From the NCBI GenBank assembly GCA_034387635.1, contig JAOANU010000020.1:62001-126000 (forward strand): DNA of 64,000 nt. The letters are read 5' to 3'. This stretch comes from Rhodosporidiobolus odoratus (Eukaryota; Basidiomycota; Microbotryomycetes; Sporidiobolales; Sporidiobolaceae). The notes under the pieces are model-generated. The model made no database searches. It had not been told where the DNA came from and saw nothing but the letters and a program-made list of their open reading frames with translations. This document shows positions 34,602-44,698 of this stretch, piece by piece. Made by a program: the position numbers and the translations under genes. How positions within the stretch are numbered: the first letter of the stretch is position 1; the number at the start of each line of letters is the position of its first letter.

Positions 34602-35146
34602 GATGAAACAGCCAACGAAGAGCAATACCCCTCCAATGATTTCAAGTTTGACTCGAGGTAATTCGGATTGTAACCCTATCACGATCAGCTGCAGGCAGTC
34701 GCGTCGGTCGGGAGAGGATCAATGTAGGTGTAGGTTAGAAAAAGAAAAAAAAGAAAAAAAGGAGTCGACAAGGGAAAGGAGAAAAAGGAAAGACGTACGG
34801 CTATACCTGCGCTCAGACAAGCTAGAGCAGTAACTTCGGCACACCAGAAACACGCCTTGCCAGATCCTCCGCTCCCATGCGTCGCTTGCGCGACAATCGA
34901 CGAGGTGCGTGACAAACGACGTCGACCGCCGCGATCCAGGACATCCAGTTCCTCACCGCTTTCGTCTCCGGCATGCCTAGGATCAAGGTGAACTGATTGA
35001 GGTCGCCGGGGATTGGTGGCTCGGTTGCCGGCCCATGGTTCTTGATCATCCGAGTCAGAACTGTGAAGCTCGGAGCCTGAAGAAGAGGCTACGATGGGGA
35101 CTGTCGAACTACGCGAGCCTGGCCTGGGGGGTGGTCGTCGCGGCAT
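34602..35146 (-). CDS. small two-helix membrane protein, 3' end unresolved
   Basis: Exon 1 (35146-34799) encodes a disordered Pro/Arg/Ser-rich N terminus ending in hydrophobic CAEVTALACLSAGIA. Exon 2 (34688-34602) gives LIVIGLQSELPRVKLEIIGGVLLFVGCFI, split here as a short charged loop plus helix LEIIGGVLLFVGCFI. The intron follows AGIA, just as it follows GCIA in the 1622-2385 gene. A possible donor GTCAGT ends exon 2. I could not choose the last exon; reading on without splicing would add about 65 residues and stop at 34404. Function unknown. Confidence 0.5.
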
Positions 35147-36190
35147 AGTCAAGCGACAGCTTCTGAACAGCTGTAGTGGTACAGTGGAGCAGGACAGACT
35201 CCAGCGTGAGCACCATCAAGAAGATGTGCATGCACCGCTTGCATGGCTCCGCGGAAAGCCCAGTGTCTAGAAGTGTCGATCCAGGTCAACTCCGCCGTTA
35301 CAGAGCCAACCGGCACACGCATAGCTCCTAGCGGCTATCCGCCTTATCAGAGCTCCCTTGCTGTAACCGTCTAGACCTGGAGAAGGCGCCGGGCGCCCGG
35401 CAGGCGAGTTGATAGGCGGTCAAAGCGGAAGGACGACGTTGAGCGTCCTGTGCAGGTGTCGTGCTGCCACTTCCGCAACCCCACGACCCTCTTGTTGTCG
35501 TCCGTAGGCCGAGGCGACGTACTTAGGCGGAGCGGGCGGCGCGAGGACGAGGCGACAATACCGGAACGACGGGTGTCGAAGCTGACTAGTCGCTAAGTAT
35601 GTGTAGTAGAGTGGCGTTCGAGAAGCCCGGGCGAATTTTGGTCCTGTCAAATCAGGACGGGGGTTGTAAAGGGGAAGAGACGACGAACTGATGAAGCGAT
35701 GAAGTTCGTTCACCCGATTCTTCGTCAAGCTGCTCGATCCCGATGTGCGATGCTTCCGACATCGGTATTGACTCCTACATCCCCCGTCTCCGCTGCGACC
35801 AGCGCAAACAACAAGCCGGAACAACGTTGTGGTCGTCCTCCTCGAGGTGGTTGTCGTCGCCTCCAGGACTGCATTGGGTAAAGGCGGTACGATGTCTGGA
35901 ACTGGCTGCTGTACGCTGGAAGTACGAGGCGATACCTCGACGCTCGGAACAGCTCGCCGGCGTTCCGTTGTTGCGCCAGCCCTCTCGTCGTGGATCTTAA
36001 TGCCGAAAAGACACGCGGCCTCGTTGTGCCGAGTTCGCTCGACAAGCAACTCCGGTGCTTACTGACATGACCGCTGTCCGAAGTGATTGTCTTGCGAACT
36101 CGGATAGTGGTGCTTGATGCGCTCGGAACTGCTTCACGTTCCTTTCTCCTTTCTCGTCTACTCTGCTTCAGTCCACAATCCGCAACTACC
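35147..36190. other. intergenic, no supportable gene
   Basis: About 1 kb upstream of two divergent genes. A minus-strand open frame at 35420-36049 has no recognisable domain and no good ATG context. A C/G-rich palindromic word (GGCGCCGGGCGCC) lies near 35385. Confidence 0.45.
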
Positions 36191-37634
36191 ATGGACGCCG
36201 TAGTCTGGCCTATCTACCATCGCCTCTTCCCGGCCAAGCCCCCTACGACCTCGTTGCAAGGCAAGGTATTTCTGGTTACCGGCGGTCTGTCCGGTGCGCT
36301 CTTTTCCCTCCCCTTCTCTCCTCACACCGCTCACCTTTGGTCATATTCTCTCAGGTATCGGCTACTCCACCACTCTCAACCTCGCTCAACGCGGAGCTAC
36401 CATTCTCTGCGGTGCTCGCGACCTAATCAAGGCTGGAGCCGCCCTCAACAAGCTCGAAACCAACCATCCTTCTCTCGTCAATATAGTCAAGCTCTTCAAG
36501 CTCGACCTGGCTAGCTTTGACAAGACTCGAGAGGGTGCCGAGCAGGCGAAAATGGCGATTCAGGCGGCTGGAGGCAGGCTCGACGGGCTGGTCATGAACG
36601 CGGCGAGGTTGATCAGCCCGTACGAGATGGGGGAAGATGGGTTCGAGCTGTCGACTCAGACCAAGTAAGCTGTTCTTGCTGTTGCACTTGCCTCGGCATT
36701 CTTGGGGGCGAGCTCATGCTTGTCTTTCCGTGCAGCTACTTCTCGATCATACTCTTTGTCGAATCCCTTCTGCCCCTGCTCGAGCAAACGGCGATTGAAA
36801 CGGGCTCCGACGTACGCATTGTTCTGGTGAGCACGACTTTCTTCATCTTCTGCCCACACCCAGCCGAATTGTTTATACTTCGCTCAGGTCTCTTCGAACG
36901 GTTTGTCCCGCTCTGAATCCTTTCCTCAGCCTCTGTTCTCACTAAGTTACATGTTCTTGGCGTCAAACAGCCGGCATGACCGTCTCGAAGACTTGGGACT
37001 TTGTCGACGTCTCGACCCTAAACGCCACCCTCGCCGACACAGGCAAAGACAGAGACGAGTTCCCGACCCAGATGGCGAGGTACGCTTTTTAGCCTATACT
37101 TTTCCATACAGCCGCTCAGCATCGTTAATTGCCTATGGCTGCTTCTCGCACCAGGTACGGTGTGAGCAAGATGCTTGGCACTTTGTACCTCGAGGACTTG
37201 CAGCAGCGCCTTTCGCAGCGTCGAAGCAAAGTTCTCGCCATCTCGCTCAACCCGGGGCCTACTCAGACTGGTGCGCTGCGTCCCCACCTCTGCTTCACAT
37301 AGTCAGCGCCTTGTTGAACCAGATTATCCTGCCCCTGTGGCGCAACTTCCCTTGTCGTCCTCGACCAGATGGCACCCACTCGATGCCCTTCCCCTTCACC
37401 CTCATCGTCCCGCTCGTCTTCCAGCCAACCGCTTACGGAGCGAACAATACTCTCTTCGCCCTCACCGCTCCAGAAGTCAGGGCTGACGTAACCAAGTATG
37501 GCGGGAAATACCTCGAACCGGTCGGGCGTGTTCGGAAGGTTCCTGCGCCTCCGAGCTTTGCGACGCAGGCGACTAGGGAGAGGATTAGGGAGGTTACGAG
37601 GGAGGTTTTGGGAAGGCAGGGGGTGGTACTCTGA
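36191..37634 (+). CDS. short-chain dehydrogenase/reductase (SDR)
   Basis: Seven exons (36191-36293, 36355-36664, 36736-36826, 36888-36900, 36971-37079, 37155-37270, 37369-37634) give 335 aa. The NAD(P)-binding motif TGGLSGIGYSTT forms across intron 1. GLVMNAAR is the NNAG-equivalent motif. VVSS-type strand 5 is IVLVSSNG; the catalytic pair is YGVSK; NPGPTQT follows. This arrangement resembles retinol-dehydrogenase-like and wwox-type SDRs. Oxidises or reduces an unknown alcohol/carbonyl using NAD(P). Exon 4 is only 13 nt. The last intron uses acceptor TCGACCAG at 37368; two nearer AGs give a stop or an intron that is too short. Confidence 0.85.
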
Positions 37635-37829
37635 GGTGGTAGCCGCAGGGAGGTGCTGGATGTAGGGAGTACTCTCTTCTGTTTGCCCGATTCTTCTTTT
37701 CTACCAGAGCTTATCTGCGAGATTCGCTAAGAGAGCTTACAACGGTCACTTGCTGACTGACCTAGGGACACATCCCACGAATTTCTCAAAACAGAGTAAG
37801 CTTAACCTCCCCGCTCCAGCTCCTTCTGC

Positions 37830-38421
37830 CTACCCCTTCTTCGGCTTCATTTCCTTCCTCTTCCTCTCGTGCTCCTCTTCCTTCTCCTCAGCACGCATCT
37901 TCTGCTCGTCGCCGGCGCAGAGGTCGTCAAGATGCGTAAGTAAAGGAGATCAGCGAGCGAGCTTGAGGGAGAAAGAGGCGAAAAGGTTGGGCACCTTCCA
38001 AGCTGCGCTGACCTTCTTCTTGACCGTCGCGCCCTTCATTCCCGGGAATTCTTCCTTGAGGCGTGCTGACTCGATCTGTCAGGTATGCACCGTCGGGTTC
38101 AGCTCATGCCCGTTCATGGAAAAACAGATCGCAAGAGGAGGACAGCCTCGAGGAGACAGGCAAAAAGAGGTCGTACGGAGTAGAAGTCGCGCCATTCCTT
38201 CAGCGCAGGGTTGCTGTTCGTCTCAACCTAGTTTTGAGCGAAGGAGCTGGAGAGGAAAGGGAAAAAGACGCACATATCCTTGCTCGAGGAGGACGAGGCG
38301 GAGGCTGTTCGGTCGACAAGGTATGCCAAAGCAGCAAAGTGATCAGCTTAGTCCGTACTCTACACAGCCTTCTGAACGAGAAAAGGGCACCTTTCTTCTT
38401 TGCTGGAATGGTACGACCCAT
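37830..38421 (-). CDS. small HMG-box-like protein C, left-arm copy
   Basis: Five exons mirror the right-arm copy at 51533-52124: MGRTIPAKKK, then an Ala/Ser linker, then NPALKEWRDFYS, then a 27-codon exon with ARLKEEFPGMKGATVKKKV and SAAWK, then a Lys/Glu-rich tail ending KPKKG. About 83 aa. It retains the Pro-Gly of the family core (FPGMKG), whereas the right copy has SSG. The core resembles the second half of an HMG box (helix, PG turn, helix ending AWK). DNA binding is inferred from that and from the charge pattern. All exon-intron borders are intact. Confidence 0.7.
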
Positions 38422-38917
38422 ATTGCGATGCAAGTTGGGAGTTGGCGTAAAGGCGGCTGGAGAAAGCCTTGATCAGCCTCTGCGAGCTCCGAGCTTACTG
38501 CCTCCGTAGTGGTGAGCTCACTGGAGGCGTTCGAGCGAGGGTTGGTGGGGAGAACGATGGAGAGAAGCGAGGAAAGCAGTTCACGAAGGTTGACATTGCA
38601 ATCTTCCACTTTCATCTTAACATGGGAAGCGACCCTGCTGTAGCTAGCTATCCATCCGATAGCCTGCTGTGCACGGTTGTCATCCACGAAGAGAGGCTGA
38701 AATGCTCCGGGAAAAAGACGACCTTCTCAATCGAGTTTTTCCACTCGCATGAAACAGCGAGACGGCACTCGGGAAGCCACGCTCGAGGTCGCTGCGCGTA
38801 TAGCAGGTCTGCGAAGGTGCATTGCGAGGCCGAGAAACCACAGCGCGGCCAGCAAAGGCACGCCGTGAAAAGGTTAAGCGGGAAAAGACGTTACTTTCTG
38901 GCGCATTAGCCTGTCAT
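38422..38917. other. spacer between genes B and C of the left arm
   Basis: About 500 bp, the 3' end of gene B and promoter of gene C (both minus strand). The similarity to the right arm changes from near identity to about 90% inside this stretch, near 38690. Confidence 0.6.
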
Positions 38918-39444
38918 CTACTCCCCGCGTTCGAACGTCCCCTCGCGCTCCTCGCCTTTTTCGGGCCAAACTTGATGCACGCCCTGCCCCGTCTTGCTCG
39001 CTTCCACCTCGACCTCGTTGTCCGGTTTTGGCCCGTCCGCTTCAACTTGCTTTGTCGCGCCTACCTCAAGGTCGTCCTCCGACGCCGTACACAAGGGATC
39101 GAGCTGGTGATCCTGCTCTCTTGTTCAAGGTCTGTTAGTATACACGGATGTGAGCAGCTAGAGGTGCTGCGCACCTTGTTCCACGCCTTGTCCACCTTGC
39201 CCTTTACCTCCCTACCCTTGAGACCTGGGTGTTCGGTCCTGATCTCCTGGGCCTTGTGAACGTAGAAGTGCTGATAGTCGAGGGAGTAGACGCATTGACC
39301 CGTGCCGTGATAGTCGGGGGTAGTGAGGTTGTCGTCGGGAAGGGAGGAAAGGTGGTCGACGGAGGATGCTGTGGTTGGACCCGCTGGGTAGCTGCAGATG
39401 CTGAGGATGCAGAGAAGAGACTCACGGAGGTCACTTGAGGACAT
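38918..39444 (-). CDS. small HMG-box-like protein B, left-arm copy
   Basis: Exons 39444-39175 and 39112-38918 give 154 aa. The core is YSLDYQHFYVHKAQEIR then EHPGLKGREVKGKVDKAWNK, with the intron directly after AWNK, where genes A and C also have one. The left copy lacks a 4-nt GGTC unit present in the right copy. From that point it reads EVEASKTGQGVHQVWPEKGE and stops at TAG 38918-38920. The right copy continues in another frame. The acidic end of the left copy looks like a natural C terminus, so this may be the ancestral state. Function inferred only from resemblance to HMG boxes. Confidence 0.65.
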
Positions 39445-39967
39445 GTCAAGCTGATCCCGTTATGTAAGTCGCGAATCGAAGGGAAGCAGGGACCGACGCG
39501 CGGCGAACGTCTGAAACGGCGCGTGTAGGAGACTGTACAGCTGAGAAAGAGAGCATTACAGCTGATGAACTACTGTACACCTACGTGAGTTCGTAAACAG
39601 GGCGGAGGAAGAAAGTAGAAAGGAGAGCGAAGTGGGGGAAACTCGAAAACACCACTCAAAGTTCGGATAGGCGAGCTGGGGGACCTTGCGATGGAGTTCG
39701 AGACACTGAAACCCACCCGATGCGTCGACCAAGGTGCCTCCTCTGGCGACAGCACTTGTTGACATCGCCAATTTGACTTTTCATTCTTCCTCTTCTTCTT
39801 CTTCGTCTTTACATCGCAATACCCCTCGTATCGAGTCACGATACGTACCATCTCGCGTGTTCGATCACTCTAGCACAGCTTGAGCCCTCACTGACTCTCC
39901 CGTGGTCTTCCCGACAGTCCCCACCTTCACCTGTTCAACTCCTCGCATCCTCACCAAATCGCTCGAA
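39445..39967. promoter_or_regulatory. divergent promoter region of genes B and A, left arm
   Basis: 523 bp between the start codons of B (minus) and A (plus), almost identical to 49984-50506 in the right arm. It contains a GAAGAAGAAGAAG-type run (reverse strand, near 39790). No defined operator recognised. Confidence 0.5.
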
Positions 39968-40512
39968 ATGGCTCGTACAAGCACTACCAAGGCCGGTGCG
40001 TCTCCCATACTTTCCTTCTGCTTATGTGGAAGATGAGCGGCAAAGCTGATCATCTCGCATCACCTCATCTCGCTTCTCCTGTTGCCGAACAGCCGCTTCC
40101 TCCTCCGCGCCCATCAGAAAAGAGTAAGCCGCTCTCCCGGCTCTACGCGAGCAGCAGCAAGTAGGCTGATACCAGCTGTACCAGGCTCTACGGCCTCGCC
40201 TGGCCAGACTTCTATTCCGTCCGTCGCATTCCTTCCTCTCCCTCCTCGTATTGCCCTCCGCTGACAACGCCGGCTCGCCGTCTCTCAACCGTCGCTTTTG
40301 CAGGAAATGGCCGCCGAGTATAGGAAGGTAACGCCGGGTATCAAGGGGAGGCAGATTCAGAAGAGAGCGGGCGCGGCGTACAGGGTGTGTGCTCGCTGGT
40401 CTCCCATCTCCCGTCTGCTGGCAGTCGTGTTGCGAGGCTGACCAGCTCGCCCCGGGGACAACTGCAGAGGATGAAAGCGCAGATGGCGGAGGAGGAGGAA
40501 GAGGGGAAATAG
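39968..40512 (+). CDS. small HMG-box-like protein A, left-arm copy
   Basis: Five exons (39968-39995, 40093-40123, 40185-40218, 40304-40384, 40468-40512) give 72 aa: MARTSTTKA, Ala/Ser linker with APIRKE, LYGLAWPDFYS, then an 81-nt exon with EYRKVTPGIKGRQIQKRAGA and AYR, then RMKAQMAEEEEEGK. Exon lengths 31 nt (exon 2) and 81 nt (exon 4) and the intron phases are the same as in gene C, strong evidence of common origin. The core W-x-DFYS...PG-x-KG...AYR is basic, the tail acidic. Resembles half of an HMG box; DNA binding is inferred. The donor after exon 3 (GTCCGT) is unusual. Confidence 0.68.
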
Positions 40513-40919
40513 GCCGGTCGGTTTCTGAGAGGGAGAAGGCGTGCTTGAGAAGGTCGACGAGAGCTGGAGGCCATTGTTGTCTATAGTCGAGGTTGAATGG
40601 TCAGTGCAGCTGTACATACCAGCAAGTCCCCTTTCATGTCGTGTGGGTGAGGAGCGAGAGGTGATCTGTGTGAAGCAAAGGCGCGAGAGATCTGAGCGAG
40701 AACAGTCGACGCTCGCTGTGCCGTCTAAGCCGTTTCCGGCTCAGCAGCCCAGCTCGTCGGCGAAAGAATCTAGCTAGAGCAGTACCAACCAGCTCAAGCG
40801 GAGAAGCCAAAGAGTGGGGTTTCGGCGAGAGCTGCGTTGCTGATAGTACAACAAGGACCGTCCTACTGTTTGATGCGGTCTCTAGAAGAGCTGCACTGAG
40901 AAATTTCAGCCCAAACCCG
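40513..40919. other. inner end of left repeat arm and adjoining spacer
   Basis: The near-identity with the right arm ends about 40716 (after AACAGTCGAC) and then decays over tens of bases. No gene seen. Confidence 0.6.
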
Positions 40920-41843
40920 CTACGGTGAACGAAGAGCCGGAGCGAGGGAGGAAGCTACACGCACGAGACTTAGATAACCTCCAATCATCATCAATCCGCC
41001 GAGCGGAGTTGACGGTCCCACAATCTTGGTGAAGCCACCCATCCTACGTGCGCACCCTTGTCAGCTAGCAGCCATCTAGCTTGCTACTCCTTGTACCAGC
41101 AAGAAGATCAATGAAGAATAGGCAAAAGAGTGCGCACCGGTCCTTGAACAGCAGTAACGCAAAGATGCTTCCGCTGAACAGAGTCGTGCCGGCAATGACG
41201 AGGGGCACTGCTAGACGTTTACTGTAGACAGGATGCTGAGAGATGGCGAGGAGACCGACTGTTGCGGCGACGTCGCGAAGAGCGGCAGCGAGGTTGAGGG
41301 AGCCGGTAAAGGAATGATCATAGGGCAAGATATCGGGAGACGGAAAGATCGTGCGGAAAAAGGGTGCGAGGAGCAGCAGGATAGAATGTAGTATCAGCAG
41401 CAGGCAGTCCGGGCTAGTCAGCAAGATTCCGCGACGAAGGACGGAAGCTGAAGAGGGGAAGGAAGAGAAGGACGCACTCCCGTTCATGATCGCATAATGA
41501 CTCGCCAGCGTCTGCGCATTCAGGCGACCATAATCAAGAACGCTGCTCGTCAGGGCTGCTACCAGCTAGACCGGCCAACAGCGATGCTGTTGGTCTCGCA
41601 CGCACCCAAGTCGCCGCCTTCTCCCCCAACCTCGGTCCCAACGCATGCGCTCCAAATGCGTCAGCTGTGATACCGCTAGCAGCTGTTCCCCACGCGTAAA
41701 AGAGCGGTTTCAGACGTGGGGTCCGATAGGAAAAGAAGGTTAGCGGTGGGTGGGGAGAATCGGGATCAGGCAAGGCAAGAAGACTTACTGAGGACAGCAC
41801 CGGCTTTCCAGGCCAAAGCAGCAGATGCAGGGAGTATAGGCAT
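40920..41843 (-). CDS. DUF423/TMEM256 family membrane protein
   Basis: Exons 41843-41789, 41682-41606, 41511-41138 and 41043-40920 give 209 aa. Family motifs: the N-terminal helix ending in GITADAFGAHALGPRLGEKAATW (shown as DAFGAHAL plus KAATW), the hydrophobic segment LHSILLLLAPFF, AGTTLFSGSIFALLL, and a C-terminal VGPSTPLGGLMMIGGYLSL. DUF423 proteins have four helices and no settled function. An insert of about 50 residues between helices makes it longer than usual. A possible intron (GTGCGT 41477) inside exon 3 would break the frame, so I keep the exon whole. Lies just inside the left arm; a fragment of a second copy lies inside the right arm. Confidence 0.8.
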
Positions 41844-42450
41844 TTCGATCAATAAGCGTCTCGACGAGATTGACGTGAGAAGTACAAGGGAGAGCAACGA
41901 GAATGACGGTTTGACGTCCAAGGCTCGCGACAAAATAGCAAAGGCATTTGAAGCAGCTCGCCTCAGACTACAAGCGAACGTGCGTATCAGACACGATAGA
42001 GCCAAAGGGTTGTGCTCAGAAGCGACTTTTTCATGTTGTCTCGCGGCGGCCTGGTAGGTCGAGAGCATGATACCCTGCCAGAGCAGGGAGGCAATCAGCG
42101 GCATCGAAGGCGCAATGAAGAGAAGAGCGCGAGACGCAGCAACGAGACTAGCCGCCGTGTTCAGACGAAAGCACCTTCACCGGCGTTCTTCCCCAGTCGC
42201 GCCTCAGCCCCTCGCATCGCATCCTCAGGACGTCGCGCCGTTTCACTTCCTCGCAGTACCCTAGCGCCCGAAAAAGAGAGACAGCAAGAGGTAGGTATTG
42301 CCAGTCTCTCCGTCCCAACCTACAGTTCCTTCCCTCCTCAAGTCGAGTCGAGCCAGGTCGGAAGATGCAGAAAGAGGTTTCGAGGTGGCGAGCAAGGGGT
42401 GGAACGACGGCGACGCAGGAGGAGGCGAGAGAGAGATATGGAGGTGTCGC
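41844..42450. other. intergenic upstream of DUF423 gene
   Basis: Only unsupported open frames. Contains the DUF423 promoter and the 3' region of RPS28. Confidence 0.5.
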
Positions 42451-43497
42451 TTAACGGAGGCGGCTGCGAAGGGGCAAAGGGGGAAAATGGAGCCGAAGAA
42501 GGGAGAAAGTGGCGCAGACGGGCGAAAAGACGATGCGAGGAGGATGGTGAATGGTCAGCACAGCTCATCCAACGTGGGACTGGGGAGGAAACGTACCGGG
42601 CCTCACGCTCGGACTCGAGGAGAGCGAGGATGTCGTTCTCACGGACCGGGCCCTTGACGTTCCTGTTTCAGCGAAAGAAAGGTGTCAGATCGGCTACACT
42701 CCGCAGACGGTAACGAGAAGGGCGACGTACCTGACAATGGAGCGGGTAGCGTCGTCCATGAACTCAACACGGACCTGGGTGACACCACCACGGGAGCCAG
42801 TGCGGCCGAGGACCTTGGTCACCTTGGCGAGCTTGACGGTCTGCTTGGTAGACGCGGACTCCTAAGCGTGTGCAATGGCCGTAGAGTGGTGAAATCGTGA
42901 AATACGGGTCAGGAGAAAAAGGAAAGAAGGGAAGGAAGAGGTTAGTATCTTTCCGTTGAGAAAGGAGGTATCGGATGGCTGTTCGGACCCAAAGCCGTCC
43001 CGCACCGAGGGAACGGCAACAAGCTCCAGGGATGCACACGGATGCTTCCACGACTCCGCGAAGCAGCAGCACAGGAATGAAGGCGAGCGGTCAATAACCG
43101 TGTCCCGCCCCACCTTGTGCCGCACTCCGCGAGCGCATGTTGCCCGCCCGCACATCCCGCTCTTGAGTCCACCGCGCGCATTCGTGGCCTGCATTGAGCT
43201 CGCCCAACCCGGTAGACACGCTGATGCCAACGCAGCGGATCATCCCCTGCCCCCCGTTTCGCCTCATCCCGCGCGCAGTATTCCCGGACCAGCAGCAGTC
43301 CCCTCTGCACCGCGTTTGCACGCCTGTTCCTCTCCTCCAACCCTTGCGCGCGCTGTGTGACTGGTGCACGAGGAATTGCGAATCTCGAGCTGGGCGGGGT
43401 GGATTGGCGGCTTCATCGCGGTTCAAGCGGGACGGGCTGGGGTTTCCGGGTGTGCTGTACAGTGTTCTGAGCTTGTAAAGAGCAGTAGACTTGCCAT
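42451..43497 (-). CDS. RPS28: 40S ribosomal protein S28 (eS28)
   Basis: Exons 42861-42731, 42662-42597 and 42463-42451 encode the whole conserved body: [59 protein letters not shown] and final ARRLR. The body exon begins in phase 0 with GAG and has an in-frame TAG just upstream, so the start codon must be on an earlier exon. The best candidate is ATG 43497-43495 in CAACAATG, followed by GCAAGT: a GC-AG intron of about 630 nt after the ATG alone, giving 70 aa, the normal length. The protein sits at the mRNA exit region of the small subunit. The body is certain; the first exon is a proposal. Confidence 0.85.
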
Positions 43498-44698
43498 TGT
43501 TGACGGGTGAGGCAAAGGACGGAAGAGAGCCAGCGCTTGTCGAGCTCGAAGCGAGATCTCCGCAAAGCTCAGCTTCTCTCACTCTCGCATACTCGCTTGC
43601 TACATGATTGAAGCTGTATGTCTGCTATATCCATACAACGCTGTCGACCTCGCAACAGCAAGTACCGAACTTGACGGGGGGAAGTCTGGGGGGTCGAGGC
43701 GTCGTCGCGGTCCGTCTGCTTTCGATTCGGCTGTTACGGGCGAAGGAGGGTCCTCTGGGAGCTGTATGGGCGTCACATAGTCCAGTGGACTCGTGACTTG
43801 CTCTCCCACCAGTTGTCACCGACTTCTACTCGCTTCGCTTTGCGCATGCCCCCACGATGAGCACTGTCGCAGACGAACAAGTTCGACATCGACATCGACG
43901 ACCTTCAAGAGAGAGCGGCGCGACACGACTCCAGCCAATGCGCGTGCGCCTTGTACCGCCTTCGTCAGCCTGGTTTCTTTTCTTTTTCCCGTCGTCAATG
44001 TGGACTTGGGGCTCCTGCCATACTGAGTCCAGCGCATTGTTCCGGCACGCTATTTTGAAGGTAGCTATGTCCCCCGAAGTCTTGGCCAACTGTCCTCTAC
44101 CTTTCGGGCGGTTCAGCTTTTTCCTGTTTTCTTTTGGTCGCGGCGGCCGCTGTACCTCGGCACTTGAGGCAGAAGCGCGCCTCTCGGCAGCTCAATCAGC
44201 GAAGACATCCTGTCAGACGCCGGCCTGCAGGAAGGGGAGGAGAAGCTACCGGTCATTGCGACGTGTCAGGAGAATCCGTGCTCTACCGGTTGACGCCCTT
44301 CTACAAAGGAGTTGAGGGTGGTCCACGGACATGCCAAGTATCCAACCTTTGCCGTCCTCTGCTCTTGTTGTTTCTCCCTTTAGGTATCGAGTTGTCTTCC
44401 CAGCTACCACATCACCAGCCTCGGAGCGCCGCCCTCATTATGATACCGCATCCAGACACCTTGTACTTTCGCAGACCGGCGCAACATGCTCAGAGTACGC
44501 TAGTCCACCACCAACGCTTCTCGGTATTCAAGCTTGACGATCAGTGCAATGCTGACGCTTGAGACCCACCCTTGACTTGTATCGGATACAGCGACGACAC
44601 TTGAGGGTCCGCTTGATTCCCTTCCGAATGCCAGTGTCCTTCTTATGGGAGCCTATCCATGGAGCTGATTGCCATTGCCTTCCTGGTGAACAGAGCAG
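43498..44698. other. spacer region, possible upstream exons of the next gene
   Basis: RPS28 promoter on the left. Protein-like stretches such as NKFDIDIDDLQERAARHDSS (near 43880) and EDILSDAGLQEGEEKLPVIA (near 44205) hint at 5' exons of the unknown gene that follows, but I could not join them with confidence. Confidence 0.4.

Larger units (their letters stand above)
37812..40716. repeat. left arm of a large inverted repeat
   Basis: Reverse-complement of 49235-52145. In the inner part paired positions sum to 89951. From about 38690 to 40716 I find only about five substitutions and one 4-nt indel. The outer part (37812-38690) is clearly more diverged, mostly in introns and spacers. Inner similarity fades quickly after 40716. 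Carries three genes of one small family. Confidence 0.93.

Noticed and set aside
34741..34762. A-rich tract (AAAGAAAAAAAAGAAAAAAA) as a retroelement tail
   Set aside because: It is the polypyrimidine-like part of an intron of the minus-strand membrane protein gene; no target-site duplication or element body is visible.
38822..39259. Plus-strand open frame of 145 codons in the left arm
   Set aside because: It is antisense to gene B; the minus-strand exons have the family core and matching splice sites, and the plus frame differs between the arms.
41470..41480. Intron inside DUF423 exon 3 (GTGCGT donor)
   Set aside because: Splicing it to the next AG breaks the frame, while the unspliced exon stays open and leads directly into the conserved hydrophobic segment.
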